Numbered from the stretch's first letter, positions 28,729 through 41,408 are shown. The stretch is 64,000 nt of DNA from CADEEN01 sp963738425 (GCA_963738425.1 CAVTWT010000003.1:1-64000), one strand, 5' to 3'. Made by a program: numbers and translations. The notes: a model not told the origin generated them from the letters alone.

Positions 28729-29526
28729 TGCCCTTCGTCGACCGCGAAGGCGCCCGCATCCACTGGAGCTCGCTCGGCAAGGGCGAGCCGGTCGTGCTCA
28801 TCATGGGCCTGGGCTGCAGCTCGGCGCTGTGGTTCCGGGTGGCGCCGCAACTGGCCAAGAGCCACCGCGTGATCCTGATCGACAACCGCGGCAGCGGCCA
28901 GACGCAGGTGCAGCACTACGTCGTGCACCGCGTGCAGCACATGGCGGCCGACGTGGTGGCCGTGCATCGCCGCGGCCGGCGAGGCCAGCGCGCATGTGGT
29001 CGGCTTCTCGATGGGCGGCATGATCGCGCAGCAACTGGTCATCGACTTTCCGCAGCGCGTGCGCAGCCTGGCGCTGCTGGGCACGCACAGCGGCGGCCCC
29101 TGGGCCGTGCAGGCCGAGCCGAAGGTGCGCCAGTTGCTGTTCGACAAGGCGACGATGAGCGCCGAAGACAGCCTGCACGCGATGCGCCCCTACACCTACG
29201 CGCGCGACACCGCCGACGCGCTGTTCGACGAAGACGCGCTCGTGCGCCTGGCCAACCAGCCGAGCGCGCGCGACTACCAGGCGCAGCTCTATGCGCTGAT
29301 CGGCTGGTCGGCCTACCTCGACCTGCCGCGCTTCAAGTGCCCGACGCTTGTCATGCACGGTCTTCAGGACGAACTGATCCCGCCCGCCAACGGCCGCCGC
29401 ACCGCCGAGCGCATCCCCGGCGCGCAACTGATCGAGCTGCCCGACGCCAGCCACTGGCTGATGACAGACCAGAATGCGCAGGTCATCGGCGCCTTGCGCG
29501 CGCACATCGACGCGCATACGCCGTGA
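28728..29526 (+). CDS. alpha/beta hydrolase, one frameshift
   Basis: About 265 residues after repair. PVVLIMGLGCSSALWF and LIDNRGSGQTQ form the N-terminal half; the nucleophile is in VVGFSMGGMIAQQL, the acid in GLQDELIPPANG and the His in DASHWLMTDQN. An extra base near 28974 splits it; repair gives VVAVIAAAGEASAHVVGFS. ATG overlaps the stop of the dehydrogenase. It is the last gene of the rightward operon. This enzyme and the hydrolase at 19646 belong to different subgroups. Confidence 0.82.
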
Positions 29527-29591
29527 AGGACACGACGATACGCAGGGTCGCCTTGTGCGGTGCACGAACAGTCGCTGTCGGCCGCGCGGTC

Positions 29592-29819
29592 TCAGCGCTG
29601 CAGCGTCAAGCGCTCGACCGCCTTGCGCGCCAGCGGGGCGACGAACAAGACGATCGGAAACGCGAACAGCCACGCCGTCAGCCATGCACTGGCCCACAGG
29701 CTCGCGAAGTCGGGAATCGGGCCGGTGGCGCGAAACGTCGCGATGCCGGAAACCAGCAAGGACATCAGCCCCGAGAGGATGAAGCCGAACAGCATGGGTG
29801 CAAATTTCTTGGGAATCAT
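29592..29819 (-). CDS. DUF2798 family small membrane protein
   Basis: 75-residue protein with two hydrophobic helices (MLFGFILSGLMSLLVSGIA; AWLTAWLFAFPIVLFVAPL) and a basic C-terminus (RKAVERLTLQR), the DUF2798 pattern. It follows the DUF2938 gene by 38 bases in the same leftward unit, which diverges from a MerR regulator. Function unknown. Confidence 0.82.
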   Translation of the reverse strand: MIPKKFAPMLFGFILSGLMSLLVSGIATFRATGPIPDFASLWASAWLTAWLFAFPIVLFVAPLARKAVERLTLQR

Positions 29820-29857
29820 GGAAGTACTCCTGTGAGTGGTGGGTGGTGGTGAAAAAC

Positions 29858-30352
29858 TCATCGCGCGATGAGCGCAACGGCGGCGGCGGAGACATACAGG
29901 CCCAGGCCGAACACGGTGTGATTGGCCAGGCTTCGAAGGCAGTTCTTCAGCGGGGTGGGCGTTTTGGACGAAGCAAAGCCCGCGCCCATCGCCGGCTGCA
30001 TCACGAACAGGGGCAGGGCCACCGTGCCGATGCCCACGGCGATGGCGGGCAGCAAGGACGGGCTGCGCATCCAGCCCAGGCCCTGCACCGCGACCAGCAT
30101 GCCGGCAAAGGCGACGCCGACCGCGTAGTGGATGAGCCAGCCCCAGGCGCGTTCGCCCGCGACGGGTTGTGCCTGGGCAATGGAGGCGTGCGCGAACCGG
30201 CCGCGAAGCAGGTGCCCCGCCCAACGCCCGATGTACGCGAAGGCCAGCGTCCGCACGCCCAGCCGCTTCTGGATCGAGAGCCACACGTCCATGACGGCCG
30301 TGGCCCCGATGCCGATGAAGACGATGGTGGTGAGGTCGTGCAGCAATGTCAT
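29858..30352 (-). CDS. DUF2938 family membrane protein
   Basis: 164-residue protein with four hydrophobic segments: TTIVFIGIGATAVMDVWLSI, HYAVGVAFAGMLVAVQGLG, LLPAIAVGIGTVALPLFVM and TVFGLGLYVSAAAVAL. This matches DUF2938. It is transcribed away from the MerR gene, with an 18-base inverted repeat between them, so it is probably the main target of that regulator. No biochemical role is known to me. Confidence 0.83.
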   Translation of the reverse strand: MTLLHDLTTIVFIGIGATAVMDVWLSIQKRLGVRTLAFAYIGRWAGHLLRGRFAHASIAQAQPVAGERAWGWLIHYAVGVAFAGMLVAVQGLGWMRSPSLLPAIAVGIGTVALPLFVMQPAMGAGFASSKTPTPLKNCLRSLANHTVFGLGLYVSAAAVALIAR

Positions 30353-30397
30353 GAGAGTCCTTTGCGATTGACTGAAGAGCGTCTGCAGGTCAATATA

Positions 30398-30415
30398 GAA
30401 GTTGAAGTCAACTTC
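30398..30415. promoter_or_regulatory. inverted repeat, likely MerR-family operator
   Basis: GAAGTTGAAGTCAACTTC: 8-base arms with a two-base centre, in the 78-base gap between the divergent DUF2938 and MerR genes. AT-rich CAATATAG precedes it. Position and symmetry fit binding by the adjacent MerR protein. Confidence 0.6.
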
Positions 30416-30430
30416 AAGTCAAGGCCTGCG

Positions 30431-30871
30431 ATGGACATTTCCGAAGTCGCCAAGCGCGCCGGTGTGGCGGCGTCGACGCTGCGCTTCTATGAAAAGCGCG
30501 GGCTCATCGCATCCGTCGGGCCGCAGGGCACGCGGCGCCGATTCCTGCCCACCGTGCTGGACCAACTCGCCTTGATCGCACTCGGACAAGCGGCCGGGCT
30601 CTCGCTGGACGAGATTCAGTCCATGCTGTCACCCGGCGGCCAGGCGGTCATCGACCGGCGCAAGCTCGCCGCCAAGGCCGACGAGATCGACGCCACGGTC
30701 AAGCAACTGCGGGCGATGAGCCGCGGGCTGCGCCACGCAGCCGCATGCCGTGCGCCCAGTCACGCCGAATGCCCCACCTTCCAGGGCCTGCTCAGGGCGG
30801 CCGCGTCGGGTGCGCTCGACACCCGGCGGCAGCGCAACGGCCTCGCATCCACCAAACGCAACACCGCATGA
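30431..30871 (+). CDS. MerR family transcriptional regulator
   Basis: 146-residue regulator. The winged helix-turn-helix is MDISEVAKRAGVAASTLRFY followed by EKRGLIASVGPQGTRRRF. A dimerisation coiled coil spans about residues 75-100 (RRKLAAKADEIDATVKQL). Two Cys follow (HAAACRAPSHAECPTF), a possible metal or redox site of the kind seen in SoxR/ZntR-like members. The stop overlaps the CoA-transferase start (ATGA). It likely controls itself and the divergent DUF2938/DUF2798 genes through the palindrome upstream. Confidence 0.88.
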   Translation: MDISEVAKRAGVAASTLRFYEKRGLIASVGPQGTRRRFLPTVLDQLALIALGQAAGLSLDEIQSMLSPGGQAVIDRRKLAAKADEIDATVKQLRAMSRGLRHAAACRAPSHAECPTFQGLLRAAASGALDTRRQRNGLASTKRNTA

Positions 30872-31998
30872 ACCCAACACCAGCAGGGGCCTTGGAGGGC
30901 CTGAAAGTCATCGACCTCTCGCGTGTGCTCGGCGGCCCGTACTGCACGCAGATCCTGGCCGACCACGGCGCCGACGTGCTGAAGATCGAGCCGCCGCAGG
31001 GCGACGAGACGCGCGGCTGGGGCCCGCCGTTCGACGCGCACGGCACCGCGTCGTACTTCCTCGGCCTGAACCGCAACAAGCGCGGCATGACGATGGACCT
31101 GGCGCAGCCGGCGCAACGCGAGGCGCTGCTCGCGCTGCTGCAAGACGCCGACGTGCTGGTGGAAAACTTCAAGACCGGCTCGATGGAGAAGTGGGGCCTC
31201 GGCTTCGACACCTTGAGCGCGAAGTTCCCGCGCCTGATCCACTGCCGCGTCAGCGGCTTCGGCGCCGACGGCCCCAAGGGCGGCCTGCCGGGCTACGACG
31301 CGGCCGTGCAGGCGATGGTCGGCATGATGAGCATCAACGGCGAGACCGACGCCAACGGCGGCACGCCGGTGCGCCTGGGCGTGCCGGCGGTGGACATCGC
31401 CACGGGCCTCAACGCCGCGCTCGGCATCCTGATGGCGCTGCACGAGCGCACGAAGAGCGGCAAGGGCCAGTTCGTCGAAGCCGCGCTGTACGACTGCGGC
31501 CTGTCCTTCCTGCACCCGCACACCGCCAACCATCTGCTCGACCCGAGCCGCGTGCCCGGCCGCAGCGGCAACGCGCACCCCAACATCTGCCCCTACGACA
31601 CCTTCGCCACGCGCACCGTGCCGATCTTTCTGGCCGTGGGCAACGACGGCCAGTTCGCCAAGCTCGCCGAGCAGATCGGCGCGCCGGAGATGGCGAGCGA
31701 TGCGCGCTTTGCCAACAACGCGCTGCGCTCGGCGAACCGCGTGGAGTTGAAGCGTTTGCTCGAAGCGCGCCTGACCACCTTCGACTGCGAGCCGCTGGCC
31801 GACCGCCTGATCCGCGCCGGCGTGCCGTGTGCGCCGACGCGCGACATTCCGTCCGCGCTGGCCGACCCGCACACCGCGCACCGCGGCATGGTGGTGGAGA
31901 TCGGCGAGTACAAGGGCGTGGCGTCGCCGATCAAGTTGTCGCGGACGCCGGCGACGTATCGACTCGCCCCGCCCCTCGCGTCCAAGTCGAAGGGGTGA
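30868..31998 (+). CDS. CaiB/BaiF family CoA-transferase
   Basis: 376-residue family III CoA-transferase: LKVIDLSRVLGGPYCTQILA near the start, followed by HGADVLKIEPPQGDETR. The catalytic Asp is in LPGYDAAVQAMVGMM, with later GIPC-type RAGVPCAPTRDI and DPHTAHRGM. It transfers CoA between carboxylic acids or their thioesters. The ATG overlaps the MerR stop, suggesting co-expression. A second, badly broken member lies at 51251. The substrate is not evident. Confidence 0.88.
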   Translation: MNPTPAGALEGLKVIDLSRVLGGPYCTQILADHGADVLKIEPPQGDETRGWGPPFDAHGTASYFLGLNRNKRGMTMDLAQPAQREALLALLQDADVLVENFKTGSMEKWGLGFDTLSAKFPRLIHCRVSGFGADGPKGGLPGYDAAVQAMVGMMSINGETDANGGTPVRLGVPAVDIATGLNAALGILMALHERTKSGKGQFVEAALYDCGLSFLHPHTANHLLDPSRVPGRSGNAHPNICPYDTFATRTVPIFLAVGNDGQFAKLAEQIGAPEMASDARFANNALRSANRVELKRLLEARLTTFDCEPLADRLIRAGVPCAPTRDIPSALADPHTAHRGMVVEIGEYKGVASPIKLSRTPATYRLAPPLASKSKG

Positions 31999-32031
31999 CT
32001 GGGCGCGGCGCGCGTCGAGTCCCGCAGGGAC

Positions 32032-32666
32032 TCACCGCCGCAACGTGCTCCAGTCCACGCCAACGCGAAACGTCTGGTACAGGCGTCCGTTGGCCGCGCT
32101 GCCGCCGTAGTGCCGCGTCGCCGAGTGCAGCACACCCGACGGATAGGCGACCATGCGGTTGGGCCGGTAGCCGATGCGGTCGATCTCGATCCAGCGCTCG
32201 CGGCGGTCCGGCATCACGTTCGAGCACGCGGCGCAATTCGTCCACCGGGCGGCCAAGGCGGCGCGCGTCGGCGGTGGTCGGCGCATCGGCCAAGCCGGTG
32301 GCCCGGTGCACCCAGTGCGAGGTGCCGCAGTCCGCCGGCACGCCCGGCGACAGGTAGACGACCGCGGTCACGTCATCGCTCGGGTGGTCGTAGTGCACGG
32401 CGGGCACCTCGCGCTGCCGGCCGCGCGACAAGCCCATGTAGAAGACGCCGTTGCCCTCGGCCGGGTCGGCGTCCCAGCGCACGATGCGCAGGCCGAGCAG
32501 GCGCTGCAGGCGCGCGCGCACGCCGTGCTCGTGAAACACGGCCTGGCTGCGGTAGCCGGTGACATCGTCGGGTTCGAAGTACACCGCCGTGCGCGCGCGC
32601 CGCAACACGGCTGCAGGATGGGCGTAGAAGTCGTCGAACGACGCGGATGAATCGCTGGTACTTCAT
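32032..32666 (-). CDS. 2-oxoglutarate/Fe(II) oxygenase-like protein (DUF6445-type), two frameshifts
   Basis: About 210 residues after removing two inserted bases near 32215 and 32630. It starts MKYQRFIRVV, then DDFYAHPAAVLRR. Possible iron ligands are the HxD in VHYDHPSDDVTAVVYLSP and the distal His in MVAYPSGVLHSATRHYGG, with Arg in RPNRM upstream. This is the layout of small prolyl-hydroxylase-like or DUF6445 proteins. Its ATG overlaps the stop of the preceding 547-residue gene, so both belong to one unit. It may hydroxylate a peptide or amino acid; the substrate is unknown. Confidence 0.62.
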
Positions 32667-34306
32667 GCCTGGCCCTTTCGGCGCCTGCGCGCGGGTGTGG
32701 CCGCGAAGAAGTCGAACCACAGGCGCTGGTAAGCCCACAGATCCATTGGCTTGACCTCAAGCATCTTGCGCAGGATCGCCAACTGGCTGCGGTCGGCAAC
32801 GGCGTTGGCTTCGGCCACCAGCGCCACCTCGGCCAGCACTCGCTGCTGGTCCTGCGTCAGGCTTCGGGTCGCGCCGGTCTGCGTGATGAATTTCGCCACG
32901 GCGTCGCGCTCGGCGGCCAGCCGGTCGCCGCCATAGCGCCGGCCGATCATGCGCGTCACCGGCACCGTCAGGTCGAACACATGCGCCGGCACCGCGCCGC
33001 CGAAGTTCAGCGCGACGTTGCTGCCGGTCAAGCGCAACAGCGTCTTCTCGCTCGACCGGTAGCCCGGCGTCGCGGCGATCTTGCGCCGCTCGCGCTCGGC
33101 CAATGCCGCCAGCGCGCCGTCGAGCGGACGGAACCCGTAGCGGTAGTAGAACCAGAACGCGCCGGTGGCGATGCCGTCCGGGTTGTCGAGGCCGAACTGG
33201 TGCGCGTCGACCTCGAAGAAATCAACGCCGAAAGTTTGCCGGTAGGCGCGCAGCACCTGGCACATCATGTAGCCCGACTCGCCGCCGCGGTACGGCTCGA
33301 AGATGTTCATGCCGAAGCCGGCGCGCGGGCCGAAGACCCACGCGCCGCCGTACGCGGCAGCCAGCCCGTTCTTGAACAGCGTGAAGCCGACGTACGACTC
33401 GAGCGGCAGCTGCCGCGCCGGCACCATGCCGTAGATCGCCACCGACAAGCCGCGCTCGAGATCCCAGACGCGCAGCGTGCGCTCGTCCATGTAGGTGCCC
33501 GGGTCGGTCTCGCGGCTGGTCAGCACCAGCGAAGTCTTGACCACGCGCACCACCTCGCCGAGCGCATCGCCAGCGAGCGTGCGCGCCGCGGGCAGGCGCT
33601 GGTTCATCAGCGCCGCGGCGTCGAAGTGGCGCAGCAGGTCGGTCTGGAAGTGCACTGCGCGCATCGGCAGGCGGCTGTACGCCTTCGACAACCGCCGGTC
33701 GGTCGGCGTCACGCGCACGAACAGTTCGAGCTCGTCGAACAGGCGGTCCTTGACGAACGGCAGCGCGTCCAGACGCGACAGCTCGTTGACCACGAACGCA
33801 AGCTGGCGGCTGCTCGGCACGCGCAGCGCCGCCAGCAGCGCCGCGTTGTCCAGGCTCGCCGTGGTTTCGCTGCGTTCGACCGACGGCAGCGTCAGGGCGA
33901 GGATCGCATTCAGGTCGGCGTGGCCGTCGCCCCAGCTGTCGATCGCCACGCGGCCATGCGGATGGCCCTGCAGCCAGCGCAGGCAGTCGTGCGTGAAGCG
34001 CGTCGTCATCTCGACGAACGGCAGGCCCTGCTCTTGCAGCCGCGCGCCGTGCTGGCCGCGGCCGCGACGCAGAAAGCTCGCCAGCCGCGCAAACTCGGCC
34101 TCGACCTGCGCCAGCATCGCGCGGTCGCTCGGATGAGCGCGCAGGAACAGCAGGGTTTCGTAGAGCGGCGGCAACGCGGCGCTCTCGGCCAGCGCCACGC
34201 TCGCCAGGCGGCGCAGCGCCTCGCGCTTGGCCGTGGCGCCGTCGGCATCGAAGCGCAACGCCACGGCGCGCAGGCGGCGGGCCGCCGCGTTCAGGGTCTT
34301 GCTCAC
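32663..34306 (-). CDS. unrecognised 547-residue protein
   Basis: I do not recognise this family. I start it at the GTG 34306 (VSKTLNAAARRL), which has GGAG about 10 bases before. It is a soluble protein without signal peptide. The N-terminal 150 residues are helical. The C-terminal half has FGPRAGFGMNIFEPYRGGE, FFEVDAHQFGLDNPDGIATG and AFWFYYRYGFRPLDG, the last resembling the acceptor end of GNAT acyltransferases. RxR-rich tail (ATPARRRRKGQA). The stop overlaps the oxygenase-like gene by four bases, so the pair likely acts together, perhaps in modifying a peptide or lipid. Confidence 0.7.
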   Translation of the reverse strand: MSKTLNAAARRLRAVALRFDADGATAKREALRRLASVALAESAALPPLYETLLFLRAHPSDRAMLAQVEAEFARLASFLRRGRGQHGARLQEQGLPFVEMTTRFTHDCLRWLQGHPHGRVAIDSWGDGHADLNAILALTLPSVERSETTASLDNAALLAALRVPSSRQLAFVVNELSRLDALPFVKDRLFDELELFVRVTPTDRRLSKAYSRLPMRAVHFQTDLLRHFDAAALMNQRLPAARTLAGDALGEVVRVVKTSLVLTSRETDPGTYMDERTLRVWDLERGLSVAIYGMVPARQLPLESYVGFTLFKNGLAAAYGGAWVFGPRAGFGMNIFEPYRGGESGYMMCQVLRAYRQTFGVDFFEVDAHQFGLDNPDGIATGAFWFYYRYGFRPLDGALAALAERERRKIAATPGYRSSEKTLLRLTGSNVALNFGGAVPAHVFDLTVPVTRMIGRRYGGDRLAAERDAVAKFITQTGATRSLTQDQQRVLAEVALVAEANAVADRSQLAILRKMLEVKPMDLWAYQRLWFDFFAATPARRRRKGQA

Positions 34307-34502
34307 CGCGCTCGTCTCCTGCGTGCTTTGTTTTGGCGCCTGTCGGCCCACACGGGCTGGGCCTGTGCACGTTCGCAGGCCGCGCGGACTCTGGCCTTGA
34401 TCCAGGTCAGGCCAAGGCCTTCGCGTCGGCGGGCGACGTTGAGGCCCGCCGGGCGATTCTGCGCGACTGCATCTCTCCTGCCGCCGCCTATCATCCGCCG
34501 CC

Positions 34503-38029
<3,527 letters not shown>

Positions 38030-38071
38030 GCCCCGACCACCTTGCAAGGCGCATCCAATGAACCTCGGGTC

Positions 38072-39823
38072 ATGAGTTCCGATCCGCCGAGCCCGTCCGG
38101 AACCGCTGCCGCCGCGCCCGCTGCGCCTGTCGCTTTCAGCGACGACGGCCCCTGGGCCGCGCTGCGCCATCCGGTCTTCCGCCTCCTCTGGCTCGCCAGC
38201 GGCGCCTACTTCATCGCCAACGCGATGCACCTCACCGTCGCGGCGTGGCTCACGGTGGAGCGCACCGGGTCGTCGTTCCTCGCCGCGCTGGTGCAGACGG
38301 CGGTGTTCCTGCCGATGTTCGTGCTCTCGCTGCCGGCGGGCGTGCTGGCGGACACCACCGACCGCCGCCGCCTGATGCTGGCCGCGCTCTCGGTGCAGGC
38401 GCTGGCCGTGGCGGTGCTGGTGGGGCTGCTGCTCGCCGGCTGGGCCGGCTCGGCGAGCCTGCTGCTGCTGACCTTCGTCGCCGGCTGCTGCACGGCGCTC
38501 ATCACGCCGGCGTGGAACTCGATGCTCGGCGAGATCCTGCCGCGCGATCGCCTGCCGCAGGCCATCGTGACCATGAGCGCGGCCTACAACGCCGCGCGTG
38601 CGCTGGGGCCGATGCTGGCCGGCCTGATGTACGCCGCGCTGCACCGTTGGGTGTCGTCCGGTCACCGCGATGCGGCGGACGCGCTCGACGTGCAGGGCTC
38701 GCCCGAGCAGGCGCTCGCGCTCGTGGTCGAGGGCGAGCTGCGCGCCGGCGCGTGGGCGGGCAGCGCGGTGCTGGCGCTGTCCATCGCCGGCGTGATCGCG
38801 CTCGGGTGGACGATCCGCCGCCACCCGCCCCGGCCGCACCCGACGCGGCGCCTGCCGGCCGAGCGCCTGTGGAGCGGCACGCTCGCGGGCTTGCGCTACG
38901 CGTGGCACTCGCACACCGTGTTCTCGCAGCTCGTGCGCACCGCGGCCTACGGCGCCACCGGCTCGGCGCTGTGGGCGCTGCTGCCGGCCATCGGAGCGCA
39001 GCGGCTGGGCAGCGGCGCCTCGGGCTATGGGCTGATGATGGGCTGCCTGGGCGGTGGTGCCGTGGTCATGAGCCTGCTCATTGGCCGCCTGCGCAGCGGC
39101 CTCGGGCTGGAGCGGCTCATCGTGGCCGGCGTGCTGACCTTCGCGCTCGCGATGGGGGTGTCGGCGCTGTCGCCGGTGGCGTGGCCGGTGTACTGCGCGC
39201 TGGCGGCGTCGGGCGCGGCCTGGATGGCGGTGATGTCGACCTTCAATACCGCCACGCAGACCAGTGCCCCGCCATGGGTGCGCTCGCGCGCGGCGGCGCT
39301 GCACGTGCTGTCGGCGCTCGGGTCCTTCGCGCTCGGCTCGGCGCTGTGGGGTGCGGTGGCCGGGCTTACCAGCCTGACCGTCGCGCTGCTCGCGGCCACG
39401 GTGGCGATGCTGGCCGGTCTGCTGCTGGCCAAGCCGTTTCCGCTGCGCATGGGTGCGGACCTCGAGGTCACGCCGGCACCGCTCGAACACCTGCTCATCG
39501 CCCACGAGCCCGACCCCGAGGCCGGCCCCGTGGCGGTGGAGCTGATCTACCGTGTGCGGCCCGAGGCAGTCGACGCCTTCGTCGGCGATGTCGCGCGCCT
39601 CAAGGCCCCGCGCCAGCGCGACGGCGCCGTGTTCTGGCGCCTGTACCGCGACCTGGAAGACCGGCAACGGTTTGTGGAGCGCTTCATCGTGCAGAGCTGG
39701 ATCGACTACCTGCACCAGCGCAGCCGCCAGACGCTGGCCGACCTCGAGCTGGAAGCGAGCCTGCGCGCACACCTGAGCGAGGGCAGCGCGATCGAGACGC
39801 GGCATTACCTGGCGGAGCGGTGA
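38072..39823 (+). CDS. MFS transporter with C-terminal ABM-like domain
   Basis: 583-residue transporter of the MFS_3 (EntS-like) type with about 11-12 membrane segments (FRLLWLASGAYFIANAMHLT, ALVQTAVFLPMFVLSLPAG, LVGLLLAGWAGSASLLLLTF). The cytoplasmic motif DTTDRRRLMLAAL is the MFS A-motif region. From about residue 480 a soluble domain follows (AVELIYRVRPEAVDAFVGDV, FWRLYRDLEDRQRFVERF), which resembles a ferredoxin-like ABM fold. It is probably a drug or metabolite exporter. It starts 43 bases after the restriction gene with no partner. Confidence 0.85.
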   Translation: MSSDPPSPSGTAAAAPAAPVAFSDDGPWAALRHPVFRLLWLASGAYFIANAMHLTVAAWLTVERTGSSFLAALVQTAVFLPMFVLSLPAGVLADTTDRRRLMLAALSVQALAVAVLVGLLLAGWAGSASLLLLTFVAGCCTALITPAWNSMLGEILPRDRLPQAIVTMSAAYNAARALGPMLAGLMYAALHRWVSSGHRDAADALDVQGSPEQALALVVEGELRAGAWAGSAVLALSIAGVIALGWTIRRHPPRPHPTRRLPAERLWSGTLAGLRYAWHSHTVFSQLVRTAAYGATGSALWALLPAIGAQRLGSGASGYGLMMGCLGGGAVVMSLLIGRLRSGLGLERLIVAGVLTFALAMGVSALSPVAWPVYCALAASGAAWMAVMSTFNTATQTSAPPWVRSRAAALHVLSALGSFALGSALWGAVAGLTSLTVALLAATVAMLAGLLLAKPFPLRMGADLEVTPAPLEHLLIAHEPDPEAGPVAVELIYRVRPEAVDAFVGDVARLKAPRQRDGAVFWRLYRDLEDRQRFVERFIVQSWIDYLHQRSRQTLADLELEASLRAHLSEGSAIETRHYLAER

Positions 39824-39864
39824 GGGCTTCTGGCTATCCTGCGACCCCCGTCCAAGGAGAGTCC

Positions 39865-40242
39865 ATGAACCTCGATGACAAGGGCCTGGCCACGCGCCGG
39901 GCCGTGCTCGGCGACAGCTACGTCGACAACGCCCTGACCAAGGCCACGCCGTTCACCGCGCCGCTGCAGGAGTTGGTGACGCGCCACGCCTGGGGCAACA
40001 CCTGGCAGCGCCCGGGCATCGACCTGCGCACGCGCAGCATCGTCACCGTGTCGATGCTGGTGGCGCTGGGCCGCATGCACGAGCTCAAGGTCCACGTGCG
40101 CGGCGCGCTGAACAACGGCGTGACGAAGGAGGAGCTGCAGGAGATCTTCCTGCACGCCAGCGTGTACTGCGGCTTCCCGGCCGCGGTGGACGCCTTCCGC
40201 GCGGCGGCCGAGGTGATCGACGCCGCAACCGCGGCTGCGTGA
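39865..40242 (+). CDS. carboxymuconolactone decarboxylase family protein
   Basis: 125-residue all-helical protein. It starts MNLDDKGLATRRAVLGDSYV after AAGGAGA. The family core is RHAWGNTWQRPGIDLRTRSI, ALGRMHELKVHVRGALNNGV and FLHASVYCGFPAAVDAFRAA. This is the PcaC type, which decarboxylates 4-carboxymuconolactone in protocatechuate breakdown. No other protocatechuate genes are in the window, so an AhpD-like or other role is possible. Confidence 0.85.
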   Translation: MNLDDKGLATRRAVLGDSYVDNALTKATPFTAPLQELVTRHAWGNTWQRPGIDLRTRSIVTVSMLVALGRMHELKVHVRGALNNGVTKEELQEIFLHASVYCGFPAAVDAFRAAAEVIDAATAAA

Positions 40243-40375
40243 GGCGGTGCGGGCTTCCGGCGCGCCGCGTCCAGACCTCTGAATCATGAAAATCGACGGG
40301 TGAGGGACGTGCGAGATGAGATGCGCTGCAAGGCGCTTCTATCCTCTGACTGATAGACTGTTGCTGCTCAACGCA

Positions 40376-40648
40376 ATGAACCGCGACATGTCACGACGCA
40401 GCCCCCAACTGACCGAAGCAGCGATGCTGGCGGCCGAGCGGCGCATCCCCGAGCTTGCGGCCAAGTCGGGCCATGCGGCCTACAAGTTGGCCCTGGCAAC
40501 CACCGGTGCCGTGGTGGTCAAGACCAGCAAGGGCACGCTGGTCGAGCGCAAGGTTGACGGGACGTTGACGCTGATCAAGGCGCTGCGGCCAGGCAAGCGT
40601 GTCAAGGTCGGGCTCGTGCTCAAGCGTGCCAAGCAAGAAGCGGCCTGA
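40376..40648 (+). CDS. small protein paired with a zeta-like toxin, possible antitoxin
   Basis: About 90 residues: MNRDMSRRSPQLTEAAMLAA with a central AAYKLALATTGAVVVKTSKG and a basic C-terminus (RPGKRVKVGLVLKRAKQ). The start could also be ATG 40388 or 40316; none has a clear ribosome site. Its last 23 bases overlap the zeta-type kinase gene in another frame. The small-gene-then-kinase order and overlap suggest a toxin-antitoxin pair. It is not an epsilon homologue that I can recognise. Confidence 0.6.
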   Translation: MNRDMSRRSPQLTEAAMLAAERRIPELAAKSGHAAYKLALATTGAVVVKTSKGTLVERKVDGTLTLIKALRPGKRVKVGLVLKRAKQEAA

Positions 40649-41408
40649 CAGCAAGAAGGCCGCCCAGTCGCGGCTGAGGGTTCTGGCCGGTCCCAACGGA
40701 TCGGGCAAGAGCACTATCAAGGGCGAGCTCAAGCCGGAATGGATCGGCGTCTTCGTGAACGCCGACGAGATCGAACGCGGCTTGCGCGAGACGGGCGGAA
40801 TGCTCGACCTCAAGAGCCTGGGGCTCACGGGCGAGCCGGCAGAGGTTCTGAGCCGTGTCGAAGCGCACCTGCGGAGTTCGACCTTCGCGCAGGCGCTCGG
40901 CCTGCATGCGCTGCTGGGGAAGATGACGATCGATCCGTCCCTGCAACTGCGTGTACCCGCACCGTACAACTCGTACCTGGCATCGGTGCTGGCCGACGCC
41001 ATCCGGCGAGAGCTATTGGACGAAAGGCACACCTTCACCTTCGAGACCGTGATGTCGTCGCGCGACAAGGTCGACTTCATGAAGGAAGCGCGCGATCGCG
41101 GCTACCGCGTCTATCTGTACTTCGTGGCGACCGACGACCCCGCGATCAATGTGGACCGAGTGCGCCGCCGCGTCAAACAGGGCGGGCATGCTGTGCCTGC
41201 GAAGAAGATCCGTGAGCGCTACGCGCGGTCGATCGGGCTGATGACCGAGGCTTGCGGGGTTGCCCATCGCGCCTACGTGTTCGACAACTCGGGGTCCAGA
41301 CACAAGCTGTTGGTCCAGATCGTCGATGGCAAACAGCTGGAGATCGAGGCCGCGACACTGCCACGATGGTTCCTCGAGACAGAGCTTTGGCGTTCCTTCA
41401 ACGGCTAG
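40626..41408 (+). CDS. zeta toxin-like P-loop kinase
   Basis: 260-residue kinase. After a basic lead (SKKRPDSKKAAQ) come Walker A RVLAGPNGSGKSTIKGEL and FVNADEIERGLRE, where the Asp-Glu is a substrate-side motif of zeta/PezT proteins. Then ERHTFTFETVMSSRDKVDF and the lid RVRRRVKQGGHAVPAKKI. Zeta toxins phosphorylate UDP-N-acetylglucosamine and block wall synthesis; whether this member does so is unknown. GTG start overlaps the upstream small gene. It is convergent with the von Willebrand gene. Confidence 0.8.
   Translation: MPSKKRPDSKKAAQSRLRVLAGPNGSGKSTIKGELKPEWIGVFVNADEIERGLRETGGMLDLKSLGLTGEPAEVLSRVEAHLRSSTFAQALGLHALLGKMTIDPSLQLRVPAPYNSYLASVLADAIRRELLDERHTFTFETVMSSRDKVDFMKEARDRGYRVYLYFVATDDPAINVDRVRRRVKQGGHAVPAKKIRERYARSIGLMTEACGVAHRAYVFDNSGSRHKLLVQIVDGKQLEIEAATLPRWFLETELWRSFNG

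Noticed and set aside
38245..40242. Second long plus-strand frame through the MFS gene, ending in the decarboxylase-like protein
   Set aside because: The first 500 codons are an out-of-frame reading of the MFS gene; only the last 125 codons (39865-40242) are a real gene.
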